Position numbers and translations under genes: made by a program. Shown piece after piece: positions 45,382 through 55,351 of a DNA stretch of 64,000 bases. Under the pieces are notes generated by a model, which did no database searches, was not told where the DNA came from, and worked only from the letters and a program-made list of their open reading frames with translations. This DNA is from Bugula neritina (taxonomy: Eukaryota; Bryozoa; Gymnolaemata; Cheilostomatida; Bugulidae). The stretch covers positions 23,314,004-23,378,003 of the forward strand of contig OZ037765.1 of the NCBI GenBank assembly GCA_964035545.1. Direction: 5' to 3'. Each line of letters begins with the position of its first letter. Positions within the stretch are counted from its first letter, which is position 1.

Positions 45382-46755
45382 TCAACATTGTAGATCCAGC
45401 AATTTTAACCTAGTAATATCAGCTATACCAAGCAAATTTTCAGTAGAGTTTGCCAATACATAAATCTTGGTATCCACAAATCTGTTGAAGTCGCCGATGC
45501 AAACCTTAGCCCTGCCTAGCACATTCACCAAAGACTTATCAACACCTGTAATATGCTTATCTGGTTCTTTTAATTTAATGTTCAACTTTTCTGCAGTAGC
45601 CTCAGTAAGTGTAGAAACTTCAGACCCAGTATCTAGCAAGAATTCTACACGTCTACCACTAACTAGTAAAGTCCTTGTTATTTTAGGACTGACATTGTGA
45701 TTATAAGTCACATCACTCTTTTTAAAAAACTTCACTGATTTTAGGGAGTCCATAACTCCAATCCTGTTTTCTCTTTGTTCCACATATCTCTTTTTGTGAT
45801 GGTATCTTTCGTTATCAGAACAATCTTGAGCAATGTGGCCGAATTCCTTGCACATGTAGCAACGGGTTTTAGGGCAGTTTCTCACATAATGTCCTGTACG
45901 GTCACATCTAAAGCATCTGCCATGACTTTTGTAAGCATTTTGCGATTTATAGCTACAATGTTGATATGAATTACATGCCTCTTTTTTCTTTGAAAAAGAG
46001 TTGTCTCTATTGATAGAAGTTATCTTATCATAATTAGATCTATGTAGGACTTTATCTCTTTTCTTACAATGTTCTGAGTTACCATTAGCTTGGTAAGAAT
46101 ATGTGAGTCTACCAATTGACTGTTCATCTATGCATTCATTGTTTATTGCATTTAAAGCATCCTCAGAAAGTTTACTTAAATGTGCAGCACGACTTTTTCT
46201 TTTCAGCTGTTCCCAGCTGAGGTTAGCATGCTGCAACAAATGTCTACGTAATCCTGTATTTCTTAGACCATTAACTGCTAGTGCAACTGCAAATCCCATT
46301 CTAACATCATCATTATTGCCAAAGTGTATTGCTCTACTTAGCTTCTCAACTCTTAGCAAATAATCAATTTCGTTTTCTCCACAAGCTTGGGTCACAGTGA
46401 CAAATCTCATGGTTTTCACATAAAATGTATCATCTCTATCATAGTGAGATTGCAGTAAGTCTAAGGCTAACTCATATCCATCATCAGAGTTATTATTTAA
46501 ATCAAAACCTAATGACTGTAAAGTATCAAGACCTTCTGGCCCTACAGCTCCTAACAGAGCTAAAAGCTTTCTCCTACCTCTAAATCTGCTAACCTGTTCA
46601 TCCCCTACTACTTCAAACCCTGCATTAAGGGAAGTAACTTCTATACTCAATTTAAATTGAATGAGCCATGAGTTCCAAGATTTGGTTATGTTGCTTTCAT
46701 CCAACTTTAATTTAGGAAAAGCATTAAGGTCTAATTTGATGTCTTCATGAGCCAT
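45382..46755 (-). CDS. Retroelement Gag-protease protein (copy 2)
   Basis: 457 residues, same length and domain plan as the product at 22137-23510: capsid-like N-terminus, zinc knuckles at 281-294 and 299-312, protease DTGS with Asp375, end at LLDLQC. The two proteins differ at about ten positions (for example T12A, S73P, K116R, N143H, A167T) with no indel or stop. Retention of the frame after divergence suggests that Gag and protease are under selection in the family. The element lies in intron 3 of FReD pseudogene 6, in the opposite orientation. Confidence 0.9.
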   Translation of the reverse strand: MAHEDIKLDLNAFPKLKLDESNITKSWNSWLIQFKLSIEVTSLNAGFEVVGDEQVSRFRGRRKLLALLGAVGPEGLDTLQSLGFDLNNNSDDGYELALDLLQSHYDRDDTFYVKTMRFVTVTQACGENEIDYLLRVEKLSRAIHFGNNDDVRMGFAVALAVNGLRNTGLRRHLLQHANLSWEQLKRKSRAAHLSKLSEDALNAINNECIDEQSIGRLTYSYQANGNSEHCKKRDKVLHRSNYDKITSINRDNSFSKKKEACNSYQHCSYKSQNAYKSHGRCFRCDRTGHYVRNCPKTRCYMCKEFGHIAQDCSDNERYHHKKRYVEQRENRIGVMDSLKSVKFFKKSDVTYNHNVSPKITRTLLVSGRRVEFLLDTGSEVSTLTEATAEKLNIKLKEPDKHITGVDKSLVNVLGRAKVCIGDFNRFVDTKIYVLANSTENLLGIADITRLKLLDLQC

Positions 46756-47079
46756 ACTACACTTAAGCAGGTTTAATAGAGTAAATAAAACAATTTAATT
46801 TTAAGCAGCTATCTTGTGATTATGCACTGTACTCTCAGTTTCAACCCCTGGGCATCCGTGTCTCTTTAAATTTAATTCTCAGTTCCTTTCGCCGGCACTC
46901 TTATTCTGAATCTATTAGTATTATTTATAAATTGCTCAAAAGTCAACACTCACCACCTTTCTCAACAAGCCTCTCAACTCTTTTTCCCAAATATAAACCT
47001 CTGAAGTCTAGTGAACTCTACACAACACACTTCTCTTTTTTGTAACTCTTGTCTCCTCAATATCCTGCCGACTGCGCCA

Positions 47080-47207
47080 TGTAGTGTTAACCTACCAGGC
47101 TAAGCTCCAGCTCCAGAGTGTTCCTTGTTGGCTTTTCTTCGGCTATCACTTGTCAGTAGCTTTAGTACTTGCTAGCTTGTAGCTTGTCAACATCAGATCA
47201 TCTTACA
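47080..47207 (-). repeat. 5' LTR of gag-protease element copy 2
   Basis: 128 bp, pairs with 44561-44688. The TSD AAAAT follows at 47208-47212. Confidence 0.9.
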
Positions 47208-47319
47208 AAAATAACTTTTGTGGCTCGAGTTGATATAAATACAAAATATTGATTTTTTCCGGAGACATCCTACTATATCACAATGAATATAAATTTTCAA
47301 CAAATGATTGTGACAACGT

Positions 47320-48165
47320 AAATAAATTTTCTTGGCTAATTATTGTTTTTTTCACACAACTATGAGAAACCCATTTAGGATATGCATCGAATTTTGATCA
47401 ACTCAAAATCGTATGAACACCTCATGGACCAGCCCACTACATCAGTTACCACCAGGTCTCAGTCAAACGGCATGCCCACCACTTTCAGGACTAACACCTC
47501 ACTATTTCATAACAGCTTCCTACCCAGAACGACACTTGATATGAAAATAACATCAAATGCTGCTCACGGACAGGTCTCACAAGGCCCTGTACTGACACCA
47601 AAGTCCTAAAACAGAACTGCACTTATGTGATAAAAGTATTAACTACATTTAATAATTCTGTTCACCAAACGAGGCTTACACTAATTTAGTGGTCTAACAT
47701 GATTGCATCTTCAAGTAAGTCAAGTAAGCAAGTAAGCAAATTCATATAATTTAAGAATTTTCTAGCTCAATTCATGATGAAGTACATTGGTGATTAATAA
47801 AATACAGTTTGCACTCACTACTCAGTATAGCATAACCACTTTTGTATACGACTAATGAAATTCACATTTCATCGAGTTATATTTTCAAGTTTCTCAACTG
47901 ATAGTAAGATGAAAGCTAACACAGGCACTGGTATAATTTTAACAGTGAATTGAATGCAGTTATATTAATTATTGATAATTTTATTTATAATGAAGTTACA
48001 AAGAAAAACTAGGATTTTACATCATTATTGGGAACTTAAAATCTGACGAACTGAATATGTAGAAACAATCTAAAAGCATTAAGCTGTTGTTGACAGCAAT
48101 AACACAATGCGGAGCATCTTTTAGTTTATGAAGCATATTCGATTTTAAAAATGTCAGAGAAAGAG
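47320..48165. other. Duplicated 3' flank of TXNL1 (non-coding)
   Basis: It matches 61431-61975, increasingly well toward the TXNL1 exon. There is also some unmatched sequence at about 47400-47700 (75-codon frame 47382-47609, unrecognised). Confidence 0.5.
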
Positions 48166-48352
48166 TTAATGACTTTCACCAGCTTTTCCAGCTACTCTCT
48201 TAAAGTCATTCATGTTGGTAGTGCTAACAGGTGTTCCTATGAAAGCTAAATGATCAATTTGGGTGGTCTCTTCTCCCCCTTGGTTATCCTTCACAAACAT
48301 GGTTACAGACTGAACGCTCTGAAACTTTACATACTTCAGATTGATCACAGTG
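48166..48352 (-). pseudogene. TXNL1: TXNL1 3'-exon fragment at duplication boundary
   Basis: The last 62 codons of the PITH-domain exon are present without change at protein level ([11 protein letters not shown]...[15 protein letters not shown], stop at 48168-48166). Homology with 61976-62157 ends abruptly after TTGATCACA, where the next duplication unit begins. It has no upstream exons, so it is a dead 3' fragment made by the tandem duplication. Confidence 0.95.
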
Positions 48353-48534
48353 ATTAAGTAGTGTACAGCTGCACCAAGCATGCAAGTTTAAATATATGAG
48401 AAAAAAGGCAAAGACTACTTCATTGTAAAGTGAAGGAATAAAAAACTATACTTTCCTAATGCTTTGAAAAATTCTTTTAAATTGAGCAACAAAACAATGA
48501 AAATATTGATAGGCTAAATATTCATTTTATTAAT

Positions 48535-48841
48535 TGCTATGTATTGAACTAGCCTTGTCAATACACCACATAGATGCATATTATGACATACCACATTTTA
48601 TGTGCTGGGTTACTTTTTATTCTAATGTCTATTTGTTTAAACTCATTATATACAGTTTTTGCCATATCAATATACAAGCCAGTTGTTATTCTGTCACTGT
48701 TTATCTACATGTATTTTTATGTCAGTTACTTGTTAGCTTCAATACAATACAGTCATACATTCTACTCTACAGCCAATCTTACTTATACGTGCTTAATCTT
48801 ACTGTTTACTCTTGTTTAACATAAATAACAAGAACACAACA
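48535..48841 (+). repeat. 5' LTR of the gypsy element
   Basis: 307 bp; the open frames within it translate identically to those of the 3' LTR. Confidence 0.95.
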
Positions 48842-48843
48842 AC

Positions 48844-48860
48844 TGGTGTCAGAACTGGGA
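48844..48860 (+). promoter_or_regulatory. Primer-binding site, tRNA-Leu-like
   Basis: TGGTGTCAGAACTGGGA lies 2 bases after the 5' LTR. Animal tRNA-Leu 3' ends (TCCCACTCCTGACACCA type) are complementary apart from a few positions. Confidence 0.7.
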
Positions 48861-48884
48861 TAAATACAACCATATCATTTTGAA

Positions 48885-51800
48885 ATGGAGGAAGTTATAA
48901 AACAACTTGTAACAACAATGCAGCAACAACAGCAGCAGCAGATGGAGCAATTCGCTCAAATACTGGGACAGTTTACTACAGCTGTAAAGCCTGGTGAACC
49001 TGCACAAAATAAATCTGTAACTGTGCCTAGATTCGACTCTTATGACAGAGACAAGGAATCATGGACTCAGTATTTACAGCGGCTCAATCAACACTTTACC
49101 GTTTACAACGTAAGTGACAGTGAACAAAAACGAGCTTGCTTACTTTCATGGATTGGCTCAGAATGTTATGAATTGCTAACAAAACTGTATGGCTCGGAGG
49201 ACATAACTACCATGTCGTTCGATAATCTAGCAGGTAAGCTTAGCACACATTTTATTGAAACAAAACATGTGCAAGCAGCTAGATATCAGTTTTATAACTG
49301 TAAAATGAAACCTAACCAGTCATACTCAGATTGGGCAGCTGATTTACGGGGTTTAGCTCGTAACTGCAATTTTACCTGTAAAAAGGAAGACTGTGGTGAA
49401 AGTTATGTTGATGATCAAATTCGTGACATAATTATTAAAGAAACTCCACATGCTGATGTACGTAGACAATGCTTATTGGATCCAGATCCTACACTGGAAA
49501 ATGTGTTAAAGAAGGCAGCTACATACATTCAAACAGCAGAAACTGATAAAGTTTTGAAGGGTGAGACCTCTACACCTGTTACCACAAATCAAATGTCCTC
49601 AACATACAAACGTCAAAACAAAGGTAGTCAGGGCAAGAGACCACAATTTCACAAGTCTGAAAACCAGACTGCTATGCCAACACAGCCTTCCAAGTTGAAA
49701 TCGTGTCCACAATGCTACATTAGCCACGATCGTAAACAATGTCCTCACCGTAACAAACAATGTAAGCTGTGCAACAAAACAGGACATATTTCTAGCGTCT
49801 GCAAAACTTCATCAAAATCAAGTGGGAACAACTCTCACTTCGTAGAAGAATCTTCAAGTAGTGTTTACAATATATATGAACGCAAGGGGAAACAAATATG
49901 GATTAACACTACTGTGAACAACAAACAAACACAATTTCAGTGGGACACAGGCGCTACTTGCTCTATGGTAGGGAACAAAGGCTACGAAGCCCTAGGCTCT
50001 CCACCATATCAACAGACAGACACGACCCTTCATTCATATGGAAATACCGCTATGCAGGTACGTGGTGAATGCTATGTAACAGTAACCATTGGTCAGACTA
50101 CAAAAAACAATCTTCGATTATTAATAGTAGACTCAGATGAAGGTGTCAACTTACTAGGTGTAGACTGGAGTGACAGTTTTGGACTATCACAACAGGGTCT
50201 ATCTGCTGTAGACAGTGACACCGAGGTTACTAACGCAGTACACAATGTTGATACCAAAGTCAAAGTTCTCACAACAAAATATCCCGATGTTTTCAAACCT
50301 GGAATAGGACATTGTAAAACATTCAAAGTACCAATTTACCTCAAATCAGAACAGAAACCTTGTTTTTCTAAACCTAGAGAAATCCCCTATTCTCAACATG
50401 AGGCCACTAGGGCTGAATTAAACAGGCTTGAAGCTGAAGGGGTCATACAACGTATTAACTTCAGTAACTGGGCCGCTCCTATAGTAGTGGTTACCAAACC
50501 GTCTGGCAAAGTTCGCATCTGTGGAGATTTCAAGCGACTCAATCAGTGCATCTCCATAGATCAGCATCCACTACCAAAACTGGATGATTTAATGAACAGG
50601 CTTAGAGGAGGTCAATTTTTCACCAAACTTGACTTGGCTGATGCTTACCTACAACTTGAGCTAGAAGATGATGCCAAACAGCTGTGTGTGATAAACACTC
50701 CATTCGGATTATACCAATATAATAGAATGTGCTTTGGAATTGCCCCTGGTCCAGCTCAGTTTCAACGGTGTATGGATACCTTGACTCAAAAATTACCAGG
50801 AGTTGCTGCATACCTTGATGATTTAATCATTACTGGTAAAACGGAGGAAGAACACTGGACTAATCTGACAAACCTGCTTTCAACACTTCAAGAGCATGGT
50901 TTTCGAATACGATTAGACAAGTGTGAATTCTTCAAGCACTCTGTTGAGTATCTGGGTCACACCATCGACAAGGATGGCAAACGACCAACAGCTGCTTCCA
51001 TGGCAGCTCTCTCTCAATTACCTCGACCACAGGACTTGCACCAACTGCAAGCATTTCTAGGAAAGGTTAACTACTATGGGCGCTTCATCTCTAATCTTGC
51101 GGATAAAGCAGCTCCACTGTACAAGCTCCTCAAGAATGATACCACATTCACATGGTCAAATGAATGTGAACAAGCCTTTACCCAGCTGAAGAATAGCATT
51201 ATCAATGCTACTAGCCTGACACACTATGATGAGACAAAACCCCTAATTCTTGCAGCCGATGCGTCATCCTATGGATTAGGAGTTGTTCTCTCTCAGGATA
51301 CTGATCAGGGAGAAGTTCCAGTGGCTTACGCTTCAAAAACATTGACTGACACTCAAAAGAACTACTCTCAGATTGAACGTGAAGCTCTCTCTATTATATA
51401 TGGTGTGACCAAGTTCAGACAATTCCTATATGGACGACATTTTACGCTAGTCACAGACCATGAGCCTCTCACTACTATTTTTGCACCAGGCAAAAATATT
51501 CCAACTTTAACAGCACAGCGTTTACAACGCTGGGCTCTCACTCTGATGGGTTTCCAGTTTACTATCAGGTACAGGAAAACCTCCCAACATGGGAATGCTG
51601 ATTGTCTTTCGAGGTTACCATTTGGTCCTGATAGCAATTTTGACCGAATCGAGCAGCAGGACAACAAGGAGATATCCCATGCAATACAAGAGCAAATATT
51701 TACATCACCTGTTGCTGGATACAATGAGGTCAGACAGGAAACTGTCAAAGATCAACACCTTCAACGTGTCATATCATGGATTCAGCAAGGTTGGCCAGTC

Positions 51801-52928
51801 ACAAAACCAGATGACAAAGAACTGGGCACTTTCTGGATTCACCGTGACTCCCTGCAACTTGAACAAGGTGTCTTGTTGTTGATACGCGAACAAACAAGTC
51901 GTGTAGTTATACCTCGTTCACTTCAATGCAGGATACTAGACACACTTCATTCTTCACACTGGGGTGTAGTCAAGGTAAAGCAACTAGCTCGCCGCTATGT
52001 GTGGTGGAGCACCATCAACACGGATATTGAGCTAGCCATAAAATCTTGCGAAGTATGCCAGGAGTCAGCAGCTGCTCCAGACCAGAAGTTTCAAAGCTGG
52101 CCCAAGACAGACAAGCCATGGGAACGCATACATCTAGATTTTGCTGGACCTTTTAGAGGAAAAATGTGGCTTATCTGCATTGATGCTTGTTCAAAATTTC
52201 CATATATTGGACGCATGGAAATAGGGCAGACAACTTCTCGCCAAACGGTACAAGTATTAAAGGATATTTTTGCTATAGAAGGTGTACCTGCTACTATAGT
52301 TACAGATAATGGCCCACAGTTTTCCAGTCAAGAATTTACTAATTTCTGCAACAGTTTCCACATCAACCATGTCTTGTCACCTCCATACCATCCACCTTCA
52401 AATGGTGAAGCTGAACGATTTGTCAGAACGTTTAAAAGCTCTGTGGACAAGAATTGTGAGGGAGGAGCATCTCTAGACGAGAGTATCAGACTTACATTAG
52501 CATCATATAGAACCATTCCACATCCTGCTTTGGAATGGAAAACACCTGCAGAAGTCCTGCATGGCCGCCAGCCCAGGGGCTTACTATCTCTTCTCCAACC
52601 TACTAATCACAAATACCCTAAACATGACAAGCCACAGACAACACAGTTCACTATTGACTCATTAGTGTACGCTCGTAACTACAGTACTGGTCCAAAGTGG
52701 ATCCCAGGAACTATTATCTCAAAACAAGGAAATGCTATCTACATAGTACAAACAGACAGTGGCAACTGGAAGAGGCATGCTAATCAGCTTCAAATTCGCC
52801 TTCCATCTACAAATATGAACAAATCAGTGGTACCCAACACACCACAAGCTGATAATAATATTGTCCATCCTCATGAGAGGCGCTATCCAACCAGAGAGCG
52901 CAGACAGCCAGATTGGTACAAGCCATAA
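48885..52928 (+). CDS. Gag-Pol polyprotein of Ty3/gypsy element
   Basis: 1347 residues in one frame. The N-terminus has a glutamine run (from about residue 13), then the capsid region and one CCHC knuckle CKLCNKTGHISSVC (293-306). The protease has WDTGATCSMV (Asp354). Reverse transcriptase has YLDD at 643-646. RNase H has LAADASSYG (Asp792) and TDHEPL. Integrase has an HHCC zinc site (from H1022, CEVC) and the DDE triad D1085, D1141, E1177 (D-35-E). The order PR-RT-RH-IN defines Ty3/gypsy. All visible catalytic residues are present. Gag and Pol are fused with no frameshift, so the Gag:Pol ratio must be set another way. The sequence resembles K02A2.6-like proteins of the Mag/SURL group, a placement from memory. 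Confidence 0.95.
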   Translation: MEEVIKQLVTTMQQQQQQQMEQFAQILGQFTTAVKPGEPAQNKSVTVPRFDSYDRDKESWTQYLQRLNQHFTVYNVSDSEQKRACLLSWIGSECYELLTKLYGSEDITTMSFDNLAGKLSTHFIETKHVQAARYQFYNCKMKPNQSYSDWAADLRGLARNCNFTCKKEDCGESYVDDQIRDIIIKETPHADVRRQCLLDPDPTLENVLKKAATYIQTAETDKVLKGETSTPVTTNQMSSTYKRQNKGSQGKRPQFHKSENQTAMPTQPSKLKSCPQCYISHDRKQCPHRNKQCKLCNKTGHISSVCKTSSKSSGNNSHFVEESSSSVYNIYERKGKQIWINTTVNNKQTQFQWDTGATCSMVGNKGYEALGSPPYQQTDTTLHSYGNTAMQVRGECYVTVTIGQTTKNNLRLLIVDSDEGVNLLGVDWSDSFGLSQQGLSAVDSDTEVTNAVHNVDTKVKVLTTKYPDVFKPGIGHCKTFKVPIYLKSEQKPCFSKPREIPYSQHEATRAELNRLEAEGVIQRINFSNWAAPIVVVTKPSGKVRICGDFKRLNQCISIDQHPLPKLDDLMNRLRGGQFFTKLDLADAYLQLELEDDAKQLCVINTPFGLYQYNRMCFGIAPGPAQFQRCMDTLTQKLPGVAAYLDDLIITGKTEEEHWTNLTNLLSTLQEHGFRIRLDKCEFFKHSVEYLGHTIDKDGKRPTAASMAALSQLPRPQDLHQLQAFLGKVNYYGRFISNLADKAAPLYKLLKNDTTFTWSNECEQAFTQLKNSIINATSLTHYDETKPLILAADASSYGLGVVLSQDTDQGEVPVAYASKTLTDTQKNYSQIEREALSIIYGVTKFRQFLYGRHFTLVTDHEPLTTIFAPGKNIPTLTAQRLQRWALTLMGFQFTIRYRKTSQHGNADCLSRLPFGPDSNFDRIEQQDNKEISHAIQEQIFTSPVAGYNEVRQETVKDQHLQRVISWIQQGWPVTKPDDKELGTFWIHRDSLQLEQGVLLLIREQTSRVVIPRSLQCRILDTLHSSHWGVVKVKQLARRYVWWSTINTDIELAIKSCEVCQESAAAPDQKFQSWPKTDKPWERIHLDFAGPFRGKMWLICIDACSKFPYIGRMEIGQTTSRQTVQVLKDIFAIEGVPATIVTDNGPQFSSQEFTNFCNSFHINHVLSPPYHPPSNGEAERFVRTFKSSVDKNCEGGASLDESIRLTLASYRTIPHPALEWKTPAEVLHGRQPRGLLSLLQPTNHKYPKHDKPQTTQFTIDSLVYARNYSTGPKWIPGTIISKQGNAIYIVQTDSGNWKRHANQLQIRLPSTNMNKSVVPNTPQADNNIVHPHERRYPTRERRQPDWYKP

Positions 52929-52957
52929 CTCTTAAGTCTAAATTTGTGAGGGAGGAG

Positions 52958-53264
52958 TGCTATGTATTGAACTAGCCTTGTCAATACACCACATAGATGC
53001 ATATTATGACATACCACATTTTATGTGCTGGGTTACTTTTTATTCTAATGTCTATTTGTTTAAACTCATTATATACAGTTTTTGCCATATCAATATACAA
53101 GCCAGTTGTTATTCTGTCACTGTTTATCTACATGTATTTTTATGTCAGTTACTTGTTAGCTTCAATACAATACAGTCATACATTCTACTCTACAGCCAAT
53201 CTTACTTATACGTGCTTAATCTTACTGTTTACTCTTGTTTAACATAAATAACAAGAACACAACA
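52958..53264 (+). repeat. 3' LTR of the gypsy element
   Basis: 307 bp, preceded by the purine tract and followed by the TTAAT target repeat. Confidence 0.95.
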
Positions 53265-53269
53265 TTAAT

Positions 53270-55351
53270 CATTTCATAAACTTTTTCTGTTTAAAGTATA
53301 TATAAGGAGTGCAAAACAAGGGTATTATATATTGTGCGCATTATTTTTGTTATATATATAACAATGTCCGTGGTTCAATTATAATCAACTCAAGACTCGG
53401 CAGTACTGCTATATATAATAACTGTTTTATTCTACAGAAAGTGAACCATTTATATTATAGGTAAGGTACAGTCATAAACTATTATGAAGTAACATGAAGG
53501 TATTCTACTTGCAGCTGCAATTTCCTGCTGTTACAAACACATAGTAAAATAACAAGTGTTGTGTATATACAGTGGGTGATTGTAACATTAGCACTACAAA
53601 GGGTGGCCACGGTAGTCTGAGAAACAGAATTAGATATACATATATATACCTAAACTAAATTCAAGACTTCCATACAAGGCAATAGTCTACAAGCATTCTA
53701 ACTTTTTAGTTGTTGTTCACAGTTGACCTATAGTCCCACATATAACATTTATAAGTTGTATTCAGGTTATTTATTACAACATTCTAAGAAGTTATATAAA
53801 AGTGAGTCATGCATATAGATTATATGTGTATATACCACCATGTTTTTATAATAATATAATACATCGTTGCTAAGTTACTTATAGACCATCAAATATTGCT
53901 GCTTAAACATCGATATTTGAGGGTATATAAACCATAAATAGATAATACTTCAAAATTGGACACTCACTAGATAATGTTGAGGTTAAAGATATACAACTAC
54001 TTTAAGTAGAATTATAGCAGTAATAGCTGTTAGTTCTGCAAGACACTTGGCCCAGAAGTTTTTTGCCTTCCACTTTGCAGAAATAGAGTCCGGTTATATA
54101 CAGTTCATAGATCTATATTATAATATATTTTACAGTGGCAACTTGCTTGTTCCTATTAAAGGGAAACTAGCTATAAGCAACACAAAACTTGATTAATAAC
54201 TACGGTGAATTACACTAAATATGCAATATTTACCATGAACCCGGTTGACTAAAAATGGTTTTATCTTAGCAACAATACCATTAGTTGGAAAGACGCTATT
54301 ATAATATAGTCATTTAGCAGCAGCAGTTTTTTTAAGTTTGTGCGAGAACATGGCTTCTTTTGTTACACTTTTATTCGAGAACACAGGCGCTTTTCAATTT
54401 TCCCTTTACTGCACCTATACTTCATTATAGTAGTGTAAAGCAACAGTGTTTATGCATGGTACACCCATGTTGACCACTGTACATCAGCTGCATGGGGAAA
54501 CGAGCTTTATTTGGGTCACCTTGTTTAGGCCCTTCAGTTAATTGTTTCGTTTTCCTAATTTTATAGTTTTTAATGATTGACCTCAAAAATTAGTCTATAA
54601 TTAAATAGCCCATGAAATATAATGTGTGATAATTCTTACTTTCTTCCCTACTAACTAATATCATTATACTTATATGAGTGCTAATATTAAATTAATAATA
54701 TAACTGTTGCAATTATGTAAGCTTTTATCTCCTTATCATTGTATGCATTGTTTCTTGAAGCAGCTTTTTACTATTTGAAAGAAAATCATATTTATAGAAC
54801 TGAGAGCTTTATAAAAAAATACGGCTCCTTCGGCAAGAATTAATCAGTAATTTTGAGTAATTTATTGAAAAAATTTCTTCTCTCTCTATAGACTATATAA
54901 ATATAAATGCTATATTTGTCATTAACAGAAACTATAGTAGAGTAAAACCTGAGTGAAAGAAACTTTAGTCATATCAATAGATTTTATTCCAACTGTAATA
55001 ACTTGAATATGATATATGATGAATGTTTAAGATTGGCTACACATGTGTTGTAATAACTTTGATCCACAAAACCCTTTAAAATGTTATATGTATTACTTAT
55101 TGAAACAGCCTTTCCAACTCTATTTATTTGATTCTTTCATAAGCTCTTTTTAGACATTTTCAGATTACGTAAGCAATTGCATGTTTGTTGGGTTTCATGT
55201 CAAATATTGTATACCCAAAAGCATAATATGAACAAAGTTTTGGTGTTTTAACTTTGCAAATTATGTAATTTATTGTTGAGAAAATACAACAATTAGAGTT
55301 ATGTGAGCTAAATTAAACAACTTTCACTTATAAGATAAAAACCATCTGACT
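53270..55351. other. Non-coding flank, near-identical copy of 36021-38100
   Basis: No exon. Only scattered differences from unit 1 by eye (for example a few single bases and short indels near 53300-53350). Confidence 0.6.

Larger units (their letters stand above)
44561..47207 (-). mobile_element. Gag-protease-only LTR retroelement, copy 2 (complete)
   Basis: Two full 128-bp LTRs (44561-44688 and 47080-47207, TG...CA) lie inside a 5-bp target duplication AAAAT (44556-44560, 47208-47212). The sister unit around 60500 (CCCTCAAGATATATTTTGTGG) shows the empty site. A tRNA-Ser-like primer site follows the 5' LTR (47079-47063, minus). A purine tract precedes the 3' LTR. Total 2647 bp, with no polymerase and no obvious internal break. 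A 77-codon frame at 45029-45262 (minus), conserved with 21784-22017, lies in the tail and spans the internal direct repeat. Confidence 0.95.
43427..47319 (+). pseudogene. FReD copy 6, pseudogene split by an LTR element
   Basis: Only exon 3 (43427-43691) and the first ~58 bases of exon 4 (47262-47319) remain. Exon 3 is open but begins VRQRRLDG instead of VFQRRMDG. Its donor is lost: GCAG is followed by TTGG where copies 1 and 2 have GTAAGT. Intron 3 is interrupted by the gag-protease element 44561-47207. Exon 4 is cut after GACAACGT by a deletion of about 820 bases relative to 60612-61431, and its acceptor reads CCGG. Exons 1-2 and the promoter are absent, as in copy 8, so these losses predate the duplication. 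Confidence 0.85.
35845..48352. repeat. Tandem segmental duplication, unit 1
   Basis: The unit starts at TAGTGTACAGCTGCACC and ends inside a TXNL1 exon at TTGATCACA. It contains FReD copy 5 (minus), FReD copy 6 (plus) and the last 187 bases of the TXNL1 exon. It repeats as 48359-62157. FReD copies 5 and 7 have a constant offset of 17251 bases across all of exons 2-4. Confidence 0.9.
48535..53264 (+). mobile_element. Complete Ty3/gypsy LTR retrotransposon
   Basis: The 307-bp LTRs at 48535-48841 and 52958-53264 (TGCTATG...ACACAACA) are flanked by the 5-bp target duplication TTAAT (48530-48534, 53265-53269). The unit 1 copy at about 36016-36021 is the empty site. The primer site TGGTGTCAGAACTGGGA (48844-48860) resembles a tRNA-Leu complement. 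A purine tract GAGGGAGGAG (52948-52957) precedes the 3' LTR. There is one uninterrupted gag-pol ORF and no env. The LTR translations are identical in both copies, so insertion is very recent and the element could be active. Confidence 0.97.

Noticed and set aside
48574-48819. Reading frames of 81 and 96 codons inside the 5' LTR, repeated in the 3' LTR
   Set aside because: They repeat because the LTRs are identical. They are hydrophobic AT-rich frames without motifs and lie across promoter/poly(A) sequence.
50093-51748. Minus-strand frames under the gag-pol ORF
   Set aside because: They are shadows of the plus-strand polyprotein with no independent evidence.
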